Shown here one piece after another: positions 41,235 through 50,727 of a DNA stretch of 64,000 bases. Each line of letters starts with the position of its first letter. Position 1 is the first letter of the stretch. The stretch is from DASUPK01 sp963815665 (lineage in GTDB: Bacteria > Actinomycetota > Thermoleophilia > Solirubrobacterales > 70-9): positions 248,001 through 312,000 of the forward strand of contig CAWFHN010000006.1 of NCBI GenBank assembly GCA_963815665.1. The letters run 5' to 3'. The notes below the pieces were generated by a model. That model was not told where the DNA came from and searched no databases. It saw only the letters and a list, made by a program, of their open reading frames with translations. The position numbers and the translations under genes are program-made.

Positions 41235-42471
41235 TTAGCGGATCTTGTCGTAGAGGGAGAAGAGCGGCAGGTACATGGAGATCACGATGAAGCCGACCAT
41301 CCCGCCGACGAAGACGATCATCATCGGGCTCCAGCAGCGAGGTGAGCGCCTTCACCTTGGTGTCGACCTCGGCCTCGTAGAAGTCGGCGACCTTGGTCAG
41401 CATCTGCTCGAGCTGGCCGGTCTCCTCGCCGACCGAGATCATGTGCCCCACCATCGGCGGGAAGACGTCGCTCTTCTCGATCGGATGCGCGATCGTGCCC
41501 CCTCCCTTCACCGACGCGTAGACCTCGTCCATGGCCTCCTCGACCTGGGCATTGCCCGACGTCTTCCCGACGAGCTGGATCGATTGCAGGATGGGGACAC
41601 CTGCGCCGACGGCGCCCGCGAAGGTCCGCGACCAACGCGCCACGGCCACCTTGCGGACGATGTCCCCGATGTGGGCCGGCATCAGAAGCTTGAGCCGGTC
41701 CCACTGGCTCCTGCCCGCCTTCGTCTTCTTCCACTGGATGAATCCGATCGCCGCACCGATCGTTCCGGGCACCCAGATGAACCAGTAGCCGCTGACGAAA
41801 TTGGAGATGCCCATCGTGATCTGGGTCATCGCCGGCAGGTCCGGGGATGCGCCGGGCTGGTCGGAGACCGCGTCCTTGAAGGCGTCTGCGAACACCGGCA
41901 CGATGAAGATGACCACCGCCAGCATGATCAGGATCGCGGCCGAGAAGATGAACGCCGGGTACATGATCGCCGAGCGGATCTGGCGTTTGAGGGCGTCCAT
42001 CTTCTCGAGCTGGTAGGCGACGCGGTCCAGGGAGTCGTCCAGGCGACCCGAGCTCTCGCCTGATCGGACCATGGCCCGGAACAGGGTGTCGAAGATCTGC
42101 GGCCGCCGCTCCATCGCGTCGGCGAGCGAGCTGCCGGCCTCCACGTCATTGCGCACCCCTGCGATCGCATCGCTGAGGCGCTCATCCTCGGTCTGATCCT
42201 CCAGCGTGTAGAGAGACCGAAGCATCGGCATTCCGGAGACGACCAGGGTCGAGAACTGACGTGCGAAGACCGCCAGGTCCCGCGTCTTGATCCCGCGGAA
42301 GCGGTCGAGAAACGATTCGAGTCGGAGCGCCTCGCTCTTCTCGGAGACGTCGAGGACGATCAGGCCGCGCTCGCGGAGTCTTTCGGTGACCTGGGCCTTG
42401 GTTTCCGCGTCCACCTCGCCGCGCGAGGGCACCCCCGCGACGTCGACCGCCCGGAACGCGTAGGTGCTCAT
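41235..42471 (-). CDS. pilC: Type IV pilus inner-membrane platform PilC, frameshift at about 41326
   Basis: Polytopic PilC/GspF protein of about 411 residues. The first cytoplasmic domain (AVFARQFSTLVVSGMPMLRSL), the first membrane helices (FIFSAAILIMLAVVIFIVPVF) and the second domain (ARWSRTFAGAVGAGVPILQSI) are intact. Near the C-terminus the frame breaks: removing one G/C at 41326-41328 turns the reading into LLEPMMIVFVGGMVGFI and ends in a normal YDKIR stop at 41235. Uncorrected, the frame runs to 41179 with a scrambled tail. ATG at 42471 directly follows the pilT stop. Confidence 0.88.
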
Positions 42472-42472
42472 C

Positions 42473-43609
42473 TCAGGCTCCGTTCGTCATCGCCGCAGCG
42501 GCCGGAGGCGCGCCGCCCTGCGGAGTTGCCCCGAGCAGGCGCTTGAGCTCCTCCGGGACCGCCGCCCGCTGGTCGGCAAGCTCTCTGCTGATCCGGCCCA
42601 TCCGGACGAGCTGCGCCAGGTGGGCGTCCATCGTCTGCATCCCGAGCGACCCCGAGGTCTGGATCGCGGAGTAGATCTGATGCGTCTTCCCCTCCCGGAT
42701 CAGGTTGCGCACCGCGGGTGTCGGAACCAGTACCTCGCAGGCGGCGACTCGCCCCCTCCCGTCGGCGGTCGGCAGCAGCTGCTGAGTGACGATCCCCTGA
42801 AGTCCGATCGAGAGCTGCATCCGCACCTGCGACTGCTGCTCGGCCGGGAAGATGTCGATGATCCGGTCCACGGTCTGCGCCGTCGACTGGGTGTGCAGGG
42901 TGGCAAAGACGAGGTGGCCGGTCTCAGCCGCCGTCAGAGCGGTCGACATGGTCTCGAGGTCCCGCATCTCGCCGACGAGGATCACGTCCGGGTCCTCGCG
43001 GAGAGCGGACTTGAGGGCCAGTGCGAAGTCCTCCGCGTCGGCCCCGATCTCGCGCTGGTTGACGATGCAGCGCTTGTGGCTGTGCAGGAACTCGATCGGG
43101 TCCTCGATCGTCAGGATGTGCTCGTCCCGCTCGCTGTTGATGATGTCGAGCATCGCCGCCAGCGAAGTCGACTTGCCCGAGCCGGTCGGGCCGGTGACCA
43201 GGATCAGCCCACGGGGCTTGCGGGTGAAGTCACCGAGCACCTTGGGCAGGCCGAGCTCGTCGAGCTTCGGGATCTCATGCGGGATGCGGCGGAACGCCGC
43301 GCTGATCGCCCCGCGCTGGAAGAAGCAGTTGACGCGGAAGCGGGACACCCCGGGAACTGCGTAGGCGAGGTCGAGCTGCTTGTGCAACTCGAAGCGCTTG
43401 CGCTGATCGTCGTTGAGCATGCTGTAGACCGTGTCCCGCGTGTCCTGGGACGAGAGCGGTCCGTACTCCTCCAGGCCCACGATCTGCCCGCGAACGCGGA
43501 TCGCCGGGGCGAACCCCGGGCTGAGGTGGACGTCGGAGGCCCGCTCGTCCGCCATTCGGGTGAGCACCTCCGCGAAGTCGAACTTCCTGGTTGCAGCCGT
43601 CGCTTCCAT
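42473..43609 (-). CDS. pilT: Pilus retraction ATPase PilT
   Basis: 378-residue hexameric ATPase that pulls pilins back into the membrane. Walker A is GPTGSGKST, the Asp box is ILTIEDPIEFLH, Walker B is DPDVILVGEMRD and the His box is TGHLVFATLHT. The retraction-specific helix block AACEVLVPTPAVRNLIREGK is present. Its C-terminus is Ala/Pro-rich. It lies between pilB and pilC in one transcript. A second PilT-like gene is at the operon start. Confidence 0.95.
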   Translation of the reverse strand: MEATAATRKFDFAEVLTRMADERASDVHLSPGFAPAIRVRGQIVGLEEYGPLSSQDTRDTVYSMLNDDQRKRFELHKQLDLAYAVPGVSRFRVNCFFQRGAISAAFRRIPHEIPKLDELGLPKVLGDFTRKPRGLILVTGPTGSGKSTSLAAMLDIINSERDEHILTIEDPIEFLHSHKRCIVNQREIGADAEDFALALKSALREDPDVILVGEMRDLETMSTALTAAETGHLVFATLHTQSTAQTVDRIIDIFPAEQQSQVRMQLSIGLQGIVTQQLLPTADGRGRVAACEVLVPTPAVRNLIREGKTHQIYSAIQTSGSLGMQTMDAHLAQLVRMGRISRELADQRAAVPEELKRLLGATPQGGAPPAAAAMTNGA

Positions 43610-43679
43610 GCCTTCTGCTCAGATCGTCCGTCTGGGCCCGGCCCTTGACACCCACTATTGGGTTGATCGTGCCTCGGGG

Positions 43680-45482
43680 CTAGCTGGCGACCCGCGAGAC
43701 CTCCTCGATGCTCGTCAAACCGGCCCTCACCTTCTCGAGGCCTGCCTGCCGCAGGGTCAGCATCCCCTCCTCGATCGCCGCAGCGGCGATGTCCGCCTCC
43801 GGCGCCATCGAGACGACCATTTCCTTGATGCGCTCGCTCAGGACCATCACGGAGTAGATCCCCAATCGTCCGCGGTAGCCGCTGCCGTTGCAGCGAGGGC
43901 ACCCAAGGCGCTCGTAGACCTCGAGGTCGGTGCCGACCCGGAAGCCCGCCTCGGCCAGCGCGTCCTGCGGAACCACGGCCCGGCGCTTGCAATGAGGGCA
44001 GAGGACGCGCGCCAGGCGCTGGGCGACGACGCAGTCGACCGCCGAGGAGGTGAGGAAGGTCTCAACCCCCATCTCCTGCAGCCTCGTCATCGCGCCCGGG
44101 GCGTCGTTGGTGTGCAGGGTCGTCAGCACCATGTGGCCGGTGAGGGCGGCCTCGATCGCGATCCGCGCCGTCTCGGCGTCGCGCACCTCGCCGACCATGA
44201 TCACGTCGGGATCCGCGCGCAGGACCGAGCGCAGCCCCGTCGCGAAGGTCAGTCCGGCCTTGCGATGGACGCCGATCTGGTTGACCCCGGGCAGGCGATA
44301 TTCGACCGGGTCCTCGATCGTGACGATGTGCTTGTCGACCTGGTTGAGCTCCTGGAGCGCCGCGTAGAGGGTGGTGGACTTGCCCGCCCCGGTCGGCCCG
44401 GTGACGAGCACCGCGCCGTAGGGCTTGCGGAACGAGTTCTCGAAGCGGGTCCTGCCGTCGCCGTCCATACCCAGGTCGTCGAGGGTCCGCAGCGCGGAGG
44501 CCTCGTCCAGGATGCGCACGGAGACGCCCTCACCCTCCTGCGTCGGGAGTGTGGTCACGCGCAGGTCGATGCGCCTGTCCTCGACCATCACTCCGACGCG
44601 ACCGTCCTGCGGCACCCGCTTCTCGGCGATGTCCAGCTCGCTCATGATCTTGATGCGCGAGATCACGCCGGGGACCATGCGCTTCGGCACCCTGGCGGTC
44701 TCCTGGAGCACGCCGTCGATCCGGAACCTGATCCGCATGTCGCCGCTGTCCGGCTCGAAGTGGATGTCCGAGGCGCCCTCCGCGACCGCCTGCCCGAGAA
44801 TGCTGTTGACCAGCTTGATCACCGGGCCGTCCTGGGCCGATGCTCGGAGATCGGTGAGCTCCGCCTCCGGAGCCTCCTCGTCCTCGTCCTCGATCGCCTC
44901 CGTGACGGCGCTCTGGAGCGTGCCGAGCTTGCTGATCAGCGCCTCGATGTCGTTGATGGGCGCGACCGCCACGCGGCAGTTGCGGCCGGTCGCCATCTGC
45001 ACGTCGTCGAGCGCCAGCACGTTGGCGGGATCGGCCATCGCGAGCAGGATGGTCTGCTCGTCGACGTACGCGATAGGAATCGTCTGATGGCGGCGTGCGG
45101 ACTTGACCGAGATCAGGTTGGCGGCGCCCATGTCGACCCCGAAGACGGCCAGGTCGACGAACTCGAGGCCGTAGCGCTCGGCGGTCGCCCGCGAGAGCTG
45201 CTCCGTGTCGATCACGCCCCCCTCCATCAAGATCTGCTCGGGCGACCGGCCGGCCGTACGCGACTGGGCGATCGCCTGCTCCACCTGCTCGCGCGTCGCG
45301 TAGCCGAGGTCGACCACCACGTCCGTGATGAACGAGCCCGATCGACCGCGCCTCATGGGCGGGATCAGGCCCGGAGTCTCCGATGCTTCAGCCTCCCGAT
45401 CGGACGCCGTGGCCGCGGCTTCAGCGGGGGCGTCGCCGGGCCCCGGCACCGGCCGTAGGTAGTCGGGGAGCTCCCGCGTCAC
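43680..45482 (-). CDS. pilB: Pilus extension ATPase PilB
   Basis: 600-residue GspE/PilB ATPase that drives pilus growth. The N-terminal GspE_N/MshEN-type domain has the repeated helical pattern (FITDVVVDLGYATREQVEQAIAQ, ILMEGGVIDTEQLSRATAERYGLEFVDL). MshEN domains can bind c-di-GMP, but the RLGxx ligand motif is poorly kept here, so binding is uncertain. Catalytic motifs: GPTGAGKSTT, DPDVIMVGEVRD, GHMVLTTLHT. A zinc site CPHCKRR...CPRCNGSGYRGR lies near the C-terminus. Confidence 0.95.
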   Translation of the reverse strand: MTRELPDYLRPVPGPGDAPAEAAATASDREAEASETPGLIPPMRRGRSGSFITDVVVDLGYATREQVEQAIAQSRTAGRSPEQILMEGGVIDTEQLSRATAERYGLEFVDLAVFGVDMGAANLISVKSARRHQTIPIAYVDEQTILLAMADPANVLALDDVQMATGRNCRVAVAPINDIEALISKLGTLQSAVTEAIEDEDEEAPEAELTDLRASAQDGPVIKLVNSILGQAVAEGASDIHFEPDSGDMRIRFRIDGVLQETARVPKRMVPGVISRIKIMSELDIAEKRVPQDGRVGVMVEDRRIDLRVTTLPTQEGEGVSVRILDEASALRTLDDLGMDGDGRTRFENSFRKPYGAVLVTGPTGAGKSTTLYAALQELNQVDKHIVTIEDPVEYRLPGVNQIGVHRKAGLTFATGLRSVLRADPDVIMVGEVRDAETARIAIEAALTGHMVLTTLHTNDAPGAMTRLQEMGVETFLTSSAVDCVVAQRLARVLCPHCKRRAVVPQDALAEAGFRVGTDLEVYERLGCPRCNGSGYRGRLGIYSVMVLSERIKEMVVSMAPEADIAAAAIEEGMLTLRQAGLEKVRAGLTSIEEVSRVAS

Positions 45483-45489
45483 TTGATCC

Positions 45490-46131
45490 TCACCTCGGGC
45501 TGTAGGGCAGGTCGTCCTTGCCGGAATAGAGCGCGTCCTGAACCGCCTGCACGACGCTCTGCGAGTTCCGGAAGCCGTAGCTGACCTGTGCCTCGGGCAC
45601 CGATCCGCTCAGCCGCTTTGGACGGACGACGACCAGGGCGGGCACGCGGTTGACGCCCACGCCCTGGGTGATGCGCGAGTAGCGGGCGATCCGATCCGCC
45701 CTGACGACGAAGACGGCGACGCCCGGCCTTGCCGACAGTGACTCGACGGAGCCGCGAACCAGTCGATCGTCGATGCCCGCCGGCCTGACCACGAGCAGCG
45801 CGACCGCGTCCCCATGGCGCCAGGCCGAGATCACGGGTCGCGGAAGCCCGGGACCGGGGACGAGCGCCTGCGGCGTGACCGTCCCCGCCGTCGACGCTCC
45901 CGCAGCCGGCGCGGATGAAGAGCTCGGCGCCGAGCTCGAGGGAGTGACCTTGACGTTGAGGTCAACCGACCCCGCGGGCGAGCTCAGGTGGGCGCTTGTG
46001 GTGCTCGTGTTGGAGCTGGCGCTGTCCTTCTTCTTCATGAACTGCGGGACGAGCATGATCCCGACGAGCAGAAGCAGGACGGCGATCAGGCCGATCTGCA
46101 CCATCGGGTTGTTGTTGATGGCGTTCCTCAT
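45490..46131 (-). CDS. Membrane-anchored thioredoxin-like pilus accessory protein
   Basis: 213 residues. One helix (MVQIGLIAVLLLLVGIMLVPQFM) and a Ser/Thr/Pro-rich linker precede a C-terminal domain with a thioredoxin-like order of strands: VALLVVRPAGIDDRLV, VAVFVVRADRIARYSRI, VNRVPALVVVRP. The CxxC motif is absent; the cis-Pro segment VPALVVV is kept. Its ATG overlaps the pilT2 stop by four bases and pilB follows at seven bases. It may be a structural adaptor between the motor ATPases; no named homologue is known to me. Confidence 0.65.
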   Translation of the reverse strand: MRNAINNNPMVQIGLIAVLLLLVGIMLVPQFMKKKDSASSNTSTTSAHLSSPAGSVDLNVKVTPSSSAPSSSSAPAAGASTAGTVTPQALVPGPGLPRPVISAWRHGDAVALLVVRPAGIDDRLVRGSVESLSARPGVAVFVVRADRIARYSRITQGVGVNRVPALVVVRPKRLSGSVPEAQVSYGFRNSQSVVQAVQDALYSGKDDLPYSPR

Positions 46132-47233
46132 CCGGCCATCTGCTCGATCCCGCTCGCCCGCTGGCCCTTGGCGGCCAGCATCAGCTTGAAGTCGTGCGGG
46201 CTGCTCGCCGTCTCCATGCCGACCTCCTCGGAGACGACCCCGTCGGTGACGTAGCCGAGCAGCGCCTGATCGAAGGTCTGCATGCCATAGAAGTCGCCCT
46301 CGGAGATCACCTCGGTGATCCGGCCGGTCTCCTCGGGGTTCAGGATCAGGTCCTGGATCCGCCCGGTCACGACCATCACCTCGGAGACGGCGACTCGGCC
46401 CTCGCGGTCGATCCGGGGCACCAGCCGCTGCGAGATCGCGCCCTTCAGCGTCGAGGCGAGCATCACCCTCGCCTGCTGCTGGAGGTGCGGAGGGAAGAAG
46501 TCGATGATCCTGTTGACGGTCTCGCTGGCGTCCAGCGTGTGGAGCGTCGACATGACCAGGTGGCCGGTCTCCGCGGCCGAGAGCGCGGTGCGCACGGTCT
46601 CCTCGTCGCGCATCTCGCCGATCAGAATCACGTCGGGGTCCTGCCGGAGGACCCGGCGCATGGCCTGCGCGAAGCCCTTCGTGTCCGAGCCGACCTCGCG
46701 CTGGTTGATGATCGAGAGCTTGTCCCGGTGCAGGTACTCGATCGGGTCCTCCATCGTCACGATGTGACGCGCCCGGGTCGAGTTGATGTGGTCGATCATC
46801 GCCGCCAGCGTGGTCGACTTGCCCGACCCGGTGGTGCCCGTGAGCAGGATGATCCCGCGCGGCTCCTCGGCCAGTCGGCGGACTACCTCGGGCAGACCGA
46901 GGTCGTCGATCGTCCGGACCTGGAAGGGGATCGCGCGCAGGGCGATGGAGATGTCACCGCGCTGGCGGAAGGCGCTCACGCGGAAGCGCGAGACGCCGGG
47001 AAGCTCATACGAGAAGTCGACCTCCCCGCTCTCCTCGAACTCCGTCAGGTGATTCTCGTCGGCGATCGAGTGAAGGGCCTTCTCGGTGTCGGACGAGCTC
47101 AGCGCAGCCGAGTCCTGCAGGGCCCACAGGTCGCCGTGGACCCTCGCCACGGGCGGCGACTCCGCCTTGATGTGGAGGTCCGACCCCTCCCGCTCCACCA
47201 CGTAGGTGAGCGCTCGTCGATATCGAAAGCCAT
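46128..47233 (-). CDS. Second PilT-like ATPase, one-base deletion near residue 8
   Basis: About 369 residues, PilT/PilU family. Motifs: GTTGSGKSTT, IVTMEDPIEYLH, QDPDVILIGEMRD and TGHLVMSTLHT, plus the AVSEVMVVTGRIQDLI block. From the ATG at 47233 (GGAAGG just upstream) the protein begins MAFDIDE; adding one base near 47211 restores LLTYVVEREGSDLHIKA, the normal PilT start. Without repair the frame begins at 47255 with an unlikely N-terminus. First gene of the motor operon. Two PilT-type motors suggest separate roles, as for PilT and PilU. Confidence 0.87.
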
Positions 47234-47242
47234 CCTTCCGCC

Positions 47243-47260
47243 CTATCGGGCGCAAACAGG
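47243..47260 (-). promoter_or_regulatory. Candidate WhiG/FliA-type promoter for the pilus motor operon
   Basis: TAAAGCCA at 47260-47253 and CCGATAG with CGAT at 47248-47245, spacing one base longer than the sigma-28 consensus, just before pilT2. It is similar to the site before pilA. Visual match; the distance to the start codon is short (about 10 bases), so a leader-poor transcript would result. Confidence 0.3.
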
Positions 47261-47299
47261 CGTGGCTTTAGCCGCGTGTTGGAGTAGCCGAGCTTGTGG

Positions 47300-48400
47300 C
47301 TAGGCGACTTCGCGCAGCTTCTGCGCCTCAGCCAGCGACTGCAGCTTCTTCAGCGACTGGTTCTCGATCTGCCGGATCCGCTCGCGGGTGACGTTGAAGG
47401 TGCGGCCGACCTCGTCCAGGGTCCGCGGATGCTCGCCGCCGAGCCCGTAACGGAGCTCGAGCACGCGACGCTCGCGGTAGGAGAGGTTCTCGAGGGCCTC
47501 CTTCAGCGCCTCCTTGGTGAGCAGCTCGGCGGCTCGCTCGAAGGGGGACTCGGCACGCTCATCGGCGATGAACTGGCCGAACTCCGACTCCTCCTCGTCG
47601 CCGACCGGCTTCTCCAGCGAGACCGGCGCCTGCGCCGAGCGCTTGATCGAGTCGACCTCCTCGGGCTCGATGCCGGTGACCTCGGCGATCTCCTCCGGGG
47701 TGGGCTCGCGACCGAGCTCGGTGACGAGCTTGCGCTCGGCACGGCCGATCTTGTTGAGCTTCTCGACGACGTGTACCGGGATACGGATGGTCCGCGCCTT
47801 GTCGGCGAGCGCGCGAGCGATCGCCTGGCGGATCCACCAGGTCGCGTAGGTCGAGAACTTGAAGCCCTTGCGGTAGTCGAACTTCTCGGCCGCACGCACG
47901 AGGCCGAGCGTGCCCTCCTGGATCAGGTCGAGGAAGGGCAGGCCCTGGTTGCGGTAGTTCTTGGCGATCGAGACGACCAGACGGAGGTTGGACTCGACCA
48001 TCTTCTGCTTCGCGTCCAGGTCGCCGCGCTCGATGCGCTTCGCGAGCTCGACCTCCTCGGCGGCGGTGAGCAGGCGTACCTTGCCGATGTCCTTGAGGAA
48101 CAGCTGCAGGGAGTCGGTGGTCATGTCCGGCTTCAGGTCGAGCGCCTTCTGGCGCTTGCGACCGCGCTTGCCGTCGGAGCGCTCGGCCTCGGCGGCGGAC
48201 TTCTGAGCCGGGTCGAGGTCCTCGACCAGCTCGATGCCGGCCTTCTCGAGGTGCCCGTAGAGGTCCTCGACGTCTGATTCGTCGAGCTCCACCTCGGACA
48301 CCGCGGTGGCGACGTCACCGAAGGTGAGCACGCCCAGCTGCTGGCCCTTGGTGACCAGCGTCTTCACTTCTTCAAGCTCTTGGATCTCAGCTACGAGCAT
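47300..48400 (-). CDS. rpoD: Primary RNA polymerase sigma factor RpoD/SigA
   Basis: 366-residue primary sigma factor. Region 1.1 is acidic and reduced. Region 1.2 begins DSLQLFLKDIGKVRLL. Region 2 has LRLVVSIAKNY, LIQEGTLGLVRAAEKFDYRKGFKFSTYATWWIRQAI. Region 3 has IRIPVHVVEKLNK. Region 4.2 has TLDEVGRTFNVTRERIRQIE. It guides polymerase to housekeeping promoters. The leader holds a consensus promoter and a terminator-like hairpin. Confidence 0.96.
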   Translation of the reverse strand: MLVAEIQELEEVKTLVTKGQQLGVLTFGDVATAVSEVELDESDVEDLYGHLEKAGIELVEDLDPAQKSAAEAERSDGKRGRKRQKALDLKPDMTTDSLQLFLKDIGKVRLLTAAEEVELAKRIERGDLDAKQKMVESNLRLVVSIAKNYRNQGLPFLDLIQEGTLGLVRAAEKFDYRKGFKFSTYATWWIRQAIARALADKARTIRIPVHVVEKLNKIGRAERKLVTELGREPTPEEIAEVTGIEPEEVDSIKRSAQAPVSLEKPVGDEEESEFGQFIADERAESPFERAAELLTKEALKEALENLSYRERRVLELRYGLGGEHPRTLDEVGRTFNVTRERIRQIENQSLKKLQSLAEAQKLREVA

Positions 48401-48530
48401 TCGCTTACGCTCTTTCTTCCTGGGTGTCTTTCGATTTCCTGGGTGCCCGGCCTTTTACCTAATTCTGGCGGGCTCTACTCATGTCGGCCGCTGACGAGAA
48501 ACCTTTACTCCATTTCCCCTCAAAGGCCAC

Positions 48531-48563
48531 AAAAACGCGGAGCGGGCGGGCCGCCTCCGCGTT
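48531..48563 (-). terminator. Intrinsic terminator in the rpoD leader
   Basis: On the minus strand AACGCGGAG and CTCCGCGTT form a nine-bp stem around a GC-rich 12-base loop and are followed directly by a T5 run (48535-48531). It lies about 130 bases before the rpoD ATG and about 55 bases after the predicted promoter, so it either attenuates rpoD or ends a short RNA. Confidence 0.7.
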
Positions 48564-48616
48564 CCGTTTCCTGCTTTGCGCCTAGATCTCGCGAATCTTC
48601 CTCTACGTCCTTGCCC

Positions 48617-48645
48617 ATGGTAGCCACTTTACTTTTTGAAGTCAA
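48617..48645 (-). promoter_or_regulatory. Consensus housekeeping promoter upstream of rpoD
   Basis: -35 TTGACT (48645-48640), a 17-base spacer rich in A/T, and -10 TACCAT (48622-48617) on the minus strand. It is the best sigma-70-type promoter I noticed in the window. Transcription would start near 48610 and meet the hairpin at 48563-48531 before reaching rpoD. Confidence 0.65.
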
Positions 48646-48750
48646 CGCGTGCGGCAGGCGTGGCAGGCCAAATGCCAAAGAGAGAACAACCATGTTGCGG
48701 GAAAGTTCCGGACGCTCACCGAGGTACCCCTGCCTGGACGTTCGTTACGC

Positions 48751-49671
48751 ATGAGCGTACGTGCAAGGGCGCGCGACAGCGCGACCCGTTTCACGAGGGT
48801 CCGCCCCGAGCCGCAGCACCCGCGCTGGCAGCTCTGGCGGCATCGCTGGACGCGGGCGTTCTGGAATCGCGCCTACAAGGAGAACATCACCGGGCTCTCG
48901 GGGATGGTCGCGTACAACCTGATGCTGGCGGTCTTCCCGTTCGCCCTGCTCGTCCTCTTCATCTTCGGGCAGGTCGTGAACAGCGCGAACATCGAGCACA
49001 GCGTCGTGCTCGACATCCAGCGTCTCTTTCCGAACATCGAGCAGGACACGCTGCAGAACGCGATCGACCGGGTCCGCGCCAGCTCTACGACCATCGGGAT
49101 CGCCGCCGTCGTGGGCGGGGTCTGGATCGGTGCGTCGTTCTGGGGCGCGATGGACACCGCCTTCTGCCGGATCTACCACGTCCAATGCCGCGGCTGGGTG
49201 CAGCAGAAGCGCTGGTCGCTGGTCATGTTGCTGGCGCTGCTCCTCCTGCTTGCGGCGAGCGTGACAGTGCCGACGGTCGAGAGCGCCGTGCTGTCAAGTG
49301 CCAACAGCCTCCCGTTCGGCCTGGACCAGTGGGGTGCCGTCCGGACGACCATCGTCGTCGTCGGCGGGCTGGTTGCGACCTTTCTGATCATCTCGGCGAT
49401 CTACTGGGCCGTTCCCAAGGGACACATGCCCTGGCGATCGGTGTGGCCGGGAGCTCTCTTCTTCGCGCTGGTCACCTCGGCCGGGAACTACGTCTTCCCC
49501 CTCTACCTGACCAGCGTCTCGGACCTGCACCGGATCGGGGGGACGATCGGCTTCATCCTGATCGCGCTGGTCTGGTTCTACGCCATCAGCCTGGCGCTGC
49601 TCGCCGGCGCGGTGATCAACTCGCTCCGGCACGAGAGCGACGACACGGGGTCACTGCCACTCGAGGGTTAG
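48751..49671 (+). CDS. YihY/BrkB family membrane protein
   Basis: 306 residues with six hydrophobic helices. The family start is NITGLSGMVAYNLMLAVFPFALLVLF and the end RIGGTIGFILIALVWFYAISLALLAGAVIN. YihY/UPF0761 proteins are inner-membrane proteins of unresolved function, earlier misnamed RNase BN. The ATG at 48751 was chosen over upstream starts that lack family sequence. The 350-base gap to rpoD holds that gene's promoter and hairpin and no other gene that I can support. Its end abuts the convergent glpX gene. Confidence 0.87.
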   Translation: MSVRARARDSATRFTRVRPEPQHPRWQLWRHRWTRAFWNRAYKENITGLSGMVAYNLMLAVFPFALLVLFIFGQVVNSANIEHSVVLDIQRLFPNIEQDTLQNAIDRVRASSTTIGIAAVVGGVWIGASFWGAMDTAFCRIYHVQCRGWVQQKRWSLVMLLALLLLLAASVTVPTVESAVLSSANSLPFGLDQWGAVRTTIVVVGGLVATFLIISAIYWAVPKGHMPWRSVWPGALFFALVTSAGNYVFPLYLTSVSDLHRIGGTIGFILIALVWFYAISLALLAGAVINSLRHESDDTGSLPLEG

Positions 49672-50703
49672 CTACCCGTAGCGCTCGCCGACGACCTCGC
49701 GGAGCTTGGGTCGGTTGTGGGTCGCCTGCACCCGGCGCACCGTTCCGGAGCGCGAGCGCATCACCAGCGACTCGGTGGTGGCGTGGCCATCGTCCAGATA
49801 GCGGACGCCGTCGAGCAGGTCGCCGTCCGTGACTCCGGTGGCCGCGAAGAAGACGTCATCACCGGAGACCAGATCGTCGGTGTCGAGCACCCGGCTGAGG
49901 TCGTAGCCGGCGTCCTCAGCGGCCTTGCGCTCCTCGTCGTCACGCGGCCAGAGGCGGCCCAGGATCCGACCCCCCATGCACTTGATCGCCGAAGCGGAGA
50001 GCACCCCCTCGGGTGTCCCGCCGACGCCCCAGAGGAGATCGATGCCGGTGTTCGGCATCACCGCGAAGAGCGAGGCCGCCACGTCGCCATCCGTGATGAA
50101 GCGGATGCTGGCGCCGACCTCGCGCAGGGTCTCGACCGCCTGCTCGTGGCGGGGGCGATCGAGCATGATCACCGTGACGTCGCTGGTCTCCCCTCCCTTT
50201 CGCTCGGCGATCTTGCGGATCACGTCCTCGAGCGGCTCCCCGAGGCTGATCAGATCGGCCGATCGGGGGCCCGCGGCGATCTTCTCCATGTAGACGCAGG
50301 GCCCGGGGTCGAACATCGTGCCGCGCTCAGAGAGGGCGATCACCGACAACGCAGAGGGCATGCCTCGTGCCGTCAGCGTGGTCCCCTCCAGCGGGTCGAC
50401 GGCGATGTCGACGACCGGCGGGCTGCCGTCGCCGATCTGCTCGCCGTTGTAGAGCATCGGGGCCTCGTCCTTCTCGCCCTCGCCGATCACGACGACACCG
50501 TCCATGGGGACGGTGTCGAGCATCAACCTCATCGCGTCCACGGCGGCGCCGTCGGCGCTCTCCTTCTCGCCGAGGCCGACCCAGCGGCCGGAGGCGAGCG
50601 CTCCGGCCTCGGTCACCCGGACGAGCTCGAGCGCAAGGTTGCGGTCCGGGTGCGACGGGTCTCGGAGGTCCTGCGAGATCACGCTGTCGTCGGGCTCCTG
50701 CAT
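49672..50703 (-). CDS. glpX: Fructose-1,6-bisphosphatase class II
   Basis: 343-residue metal-dependent phosphatase converting fructose-1,6-bisphosphate to fructose-6-phosphate in gluconeogenesis. GlpX motifs: VVIGEGEKDEAPML, VDIAVDPLEGTTLTARG (metal ligands Asp, Glu and the DPLEGT site), GGTPEGVLSASAIKCMGG. Complete length for the family. The small membrane protein gene follows on the 5' side at 24 bases, and the two may share a promoter. Confidence 0.95.
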   Translation of the reverse strand: MQEPDDSVISQDLRDPSHPDRNLALELVRVTEAGALASGRWVGLGEKESADGAAVDAMRLMLDTVPMDGVVVIGEGEKDEAPMLYNGEQIGDGSPPVVDIAVDPLEGTTLTARGMPSALSVIALSERGTMFDPGPCVYMEKIAAGPRSADLISLGEPLEDVIRKIAERKGGETSDVTVIMLDRPRHEQAVETLREVGASIRFITDGDVAASLFAVMPNTGIDLLWGVGGTPEGVLSASAIKCMGGRILGRLWPRDDEERKAAEDAGYDLSRVLDTDDLVSGDDVFFAATGVTDGDLLDGVRYLDDGHATTESLVMRSRSGTVRRVQATHNRPKLREVVGERYG

Positions 50704-50727
50704 CGGATTGGAGGCTACGCGGCGCAG

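Noticed and set aside
44461..44475. Another copy of the ATACCCAGG pilus motif
   Set aside because: It lies within the pilB coding sequence and matches only nine bases.
48500..48620. A 32-residue open frame or tRNA in the rpoD leader
   Set aside because: No tRNA fold is visible and the short frame runs through the terminator stem, so a non-coding leader is more likely.
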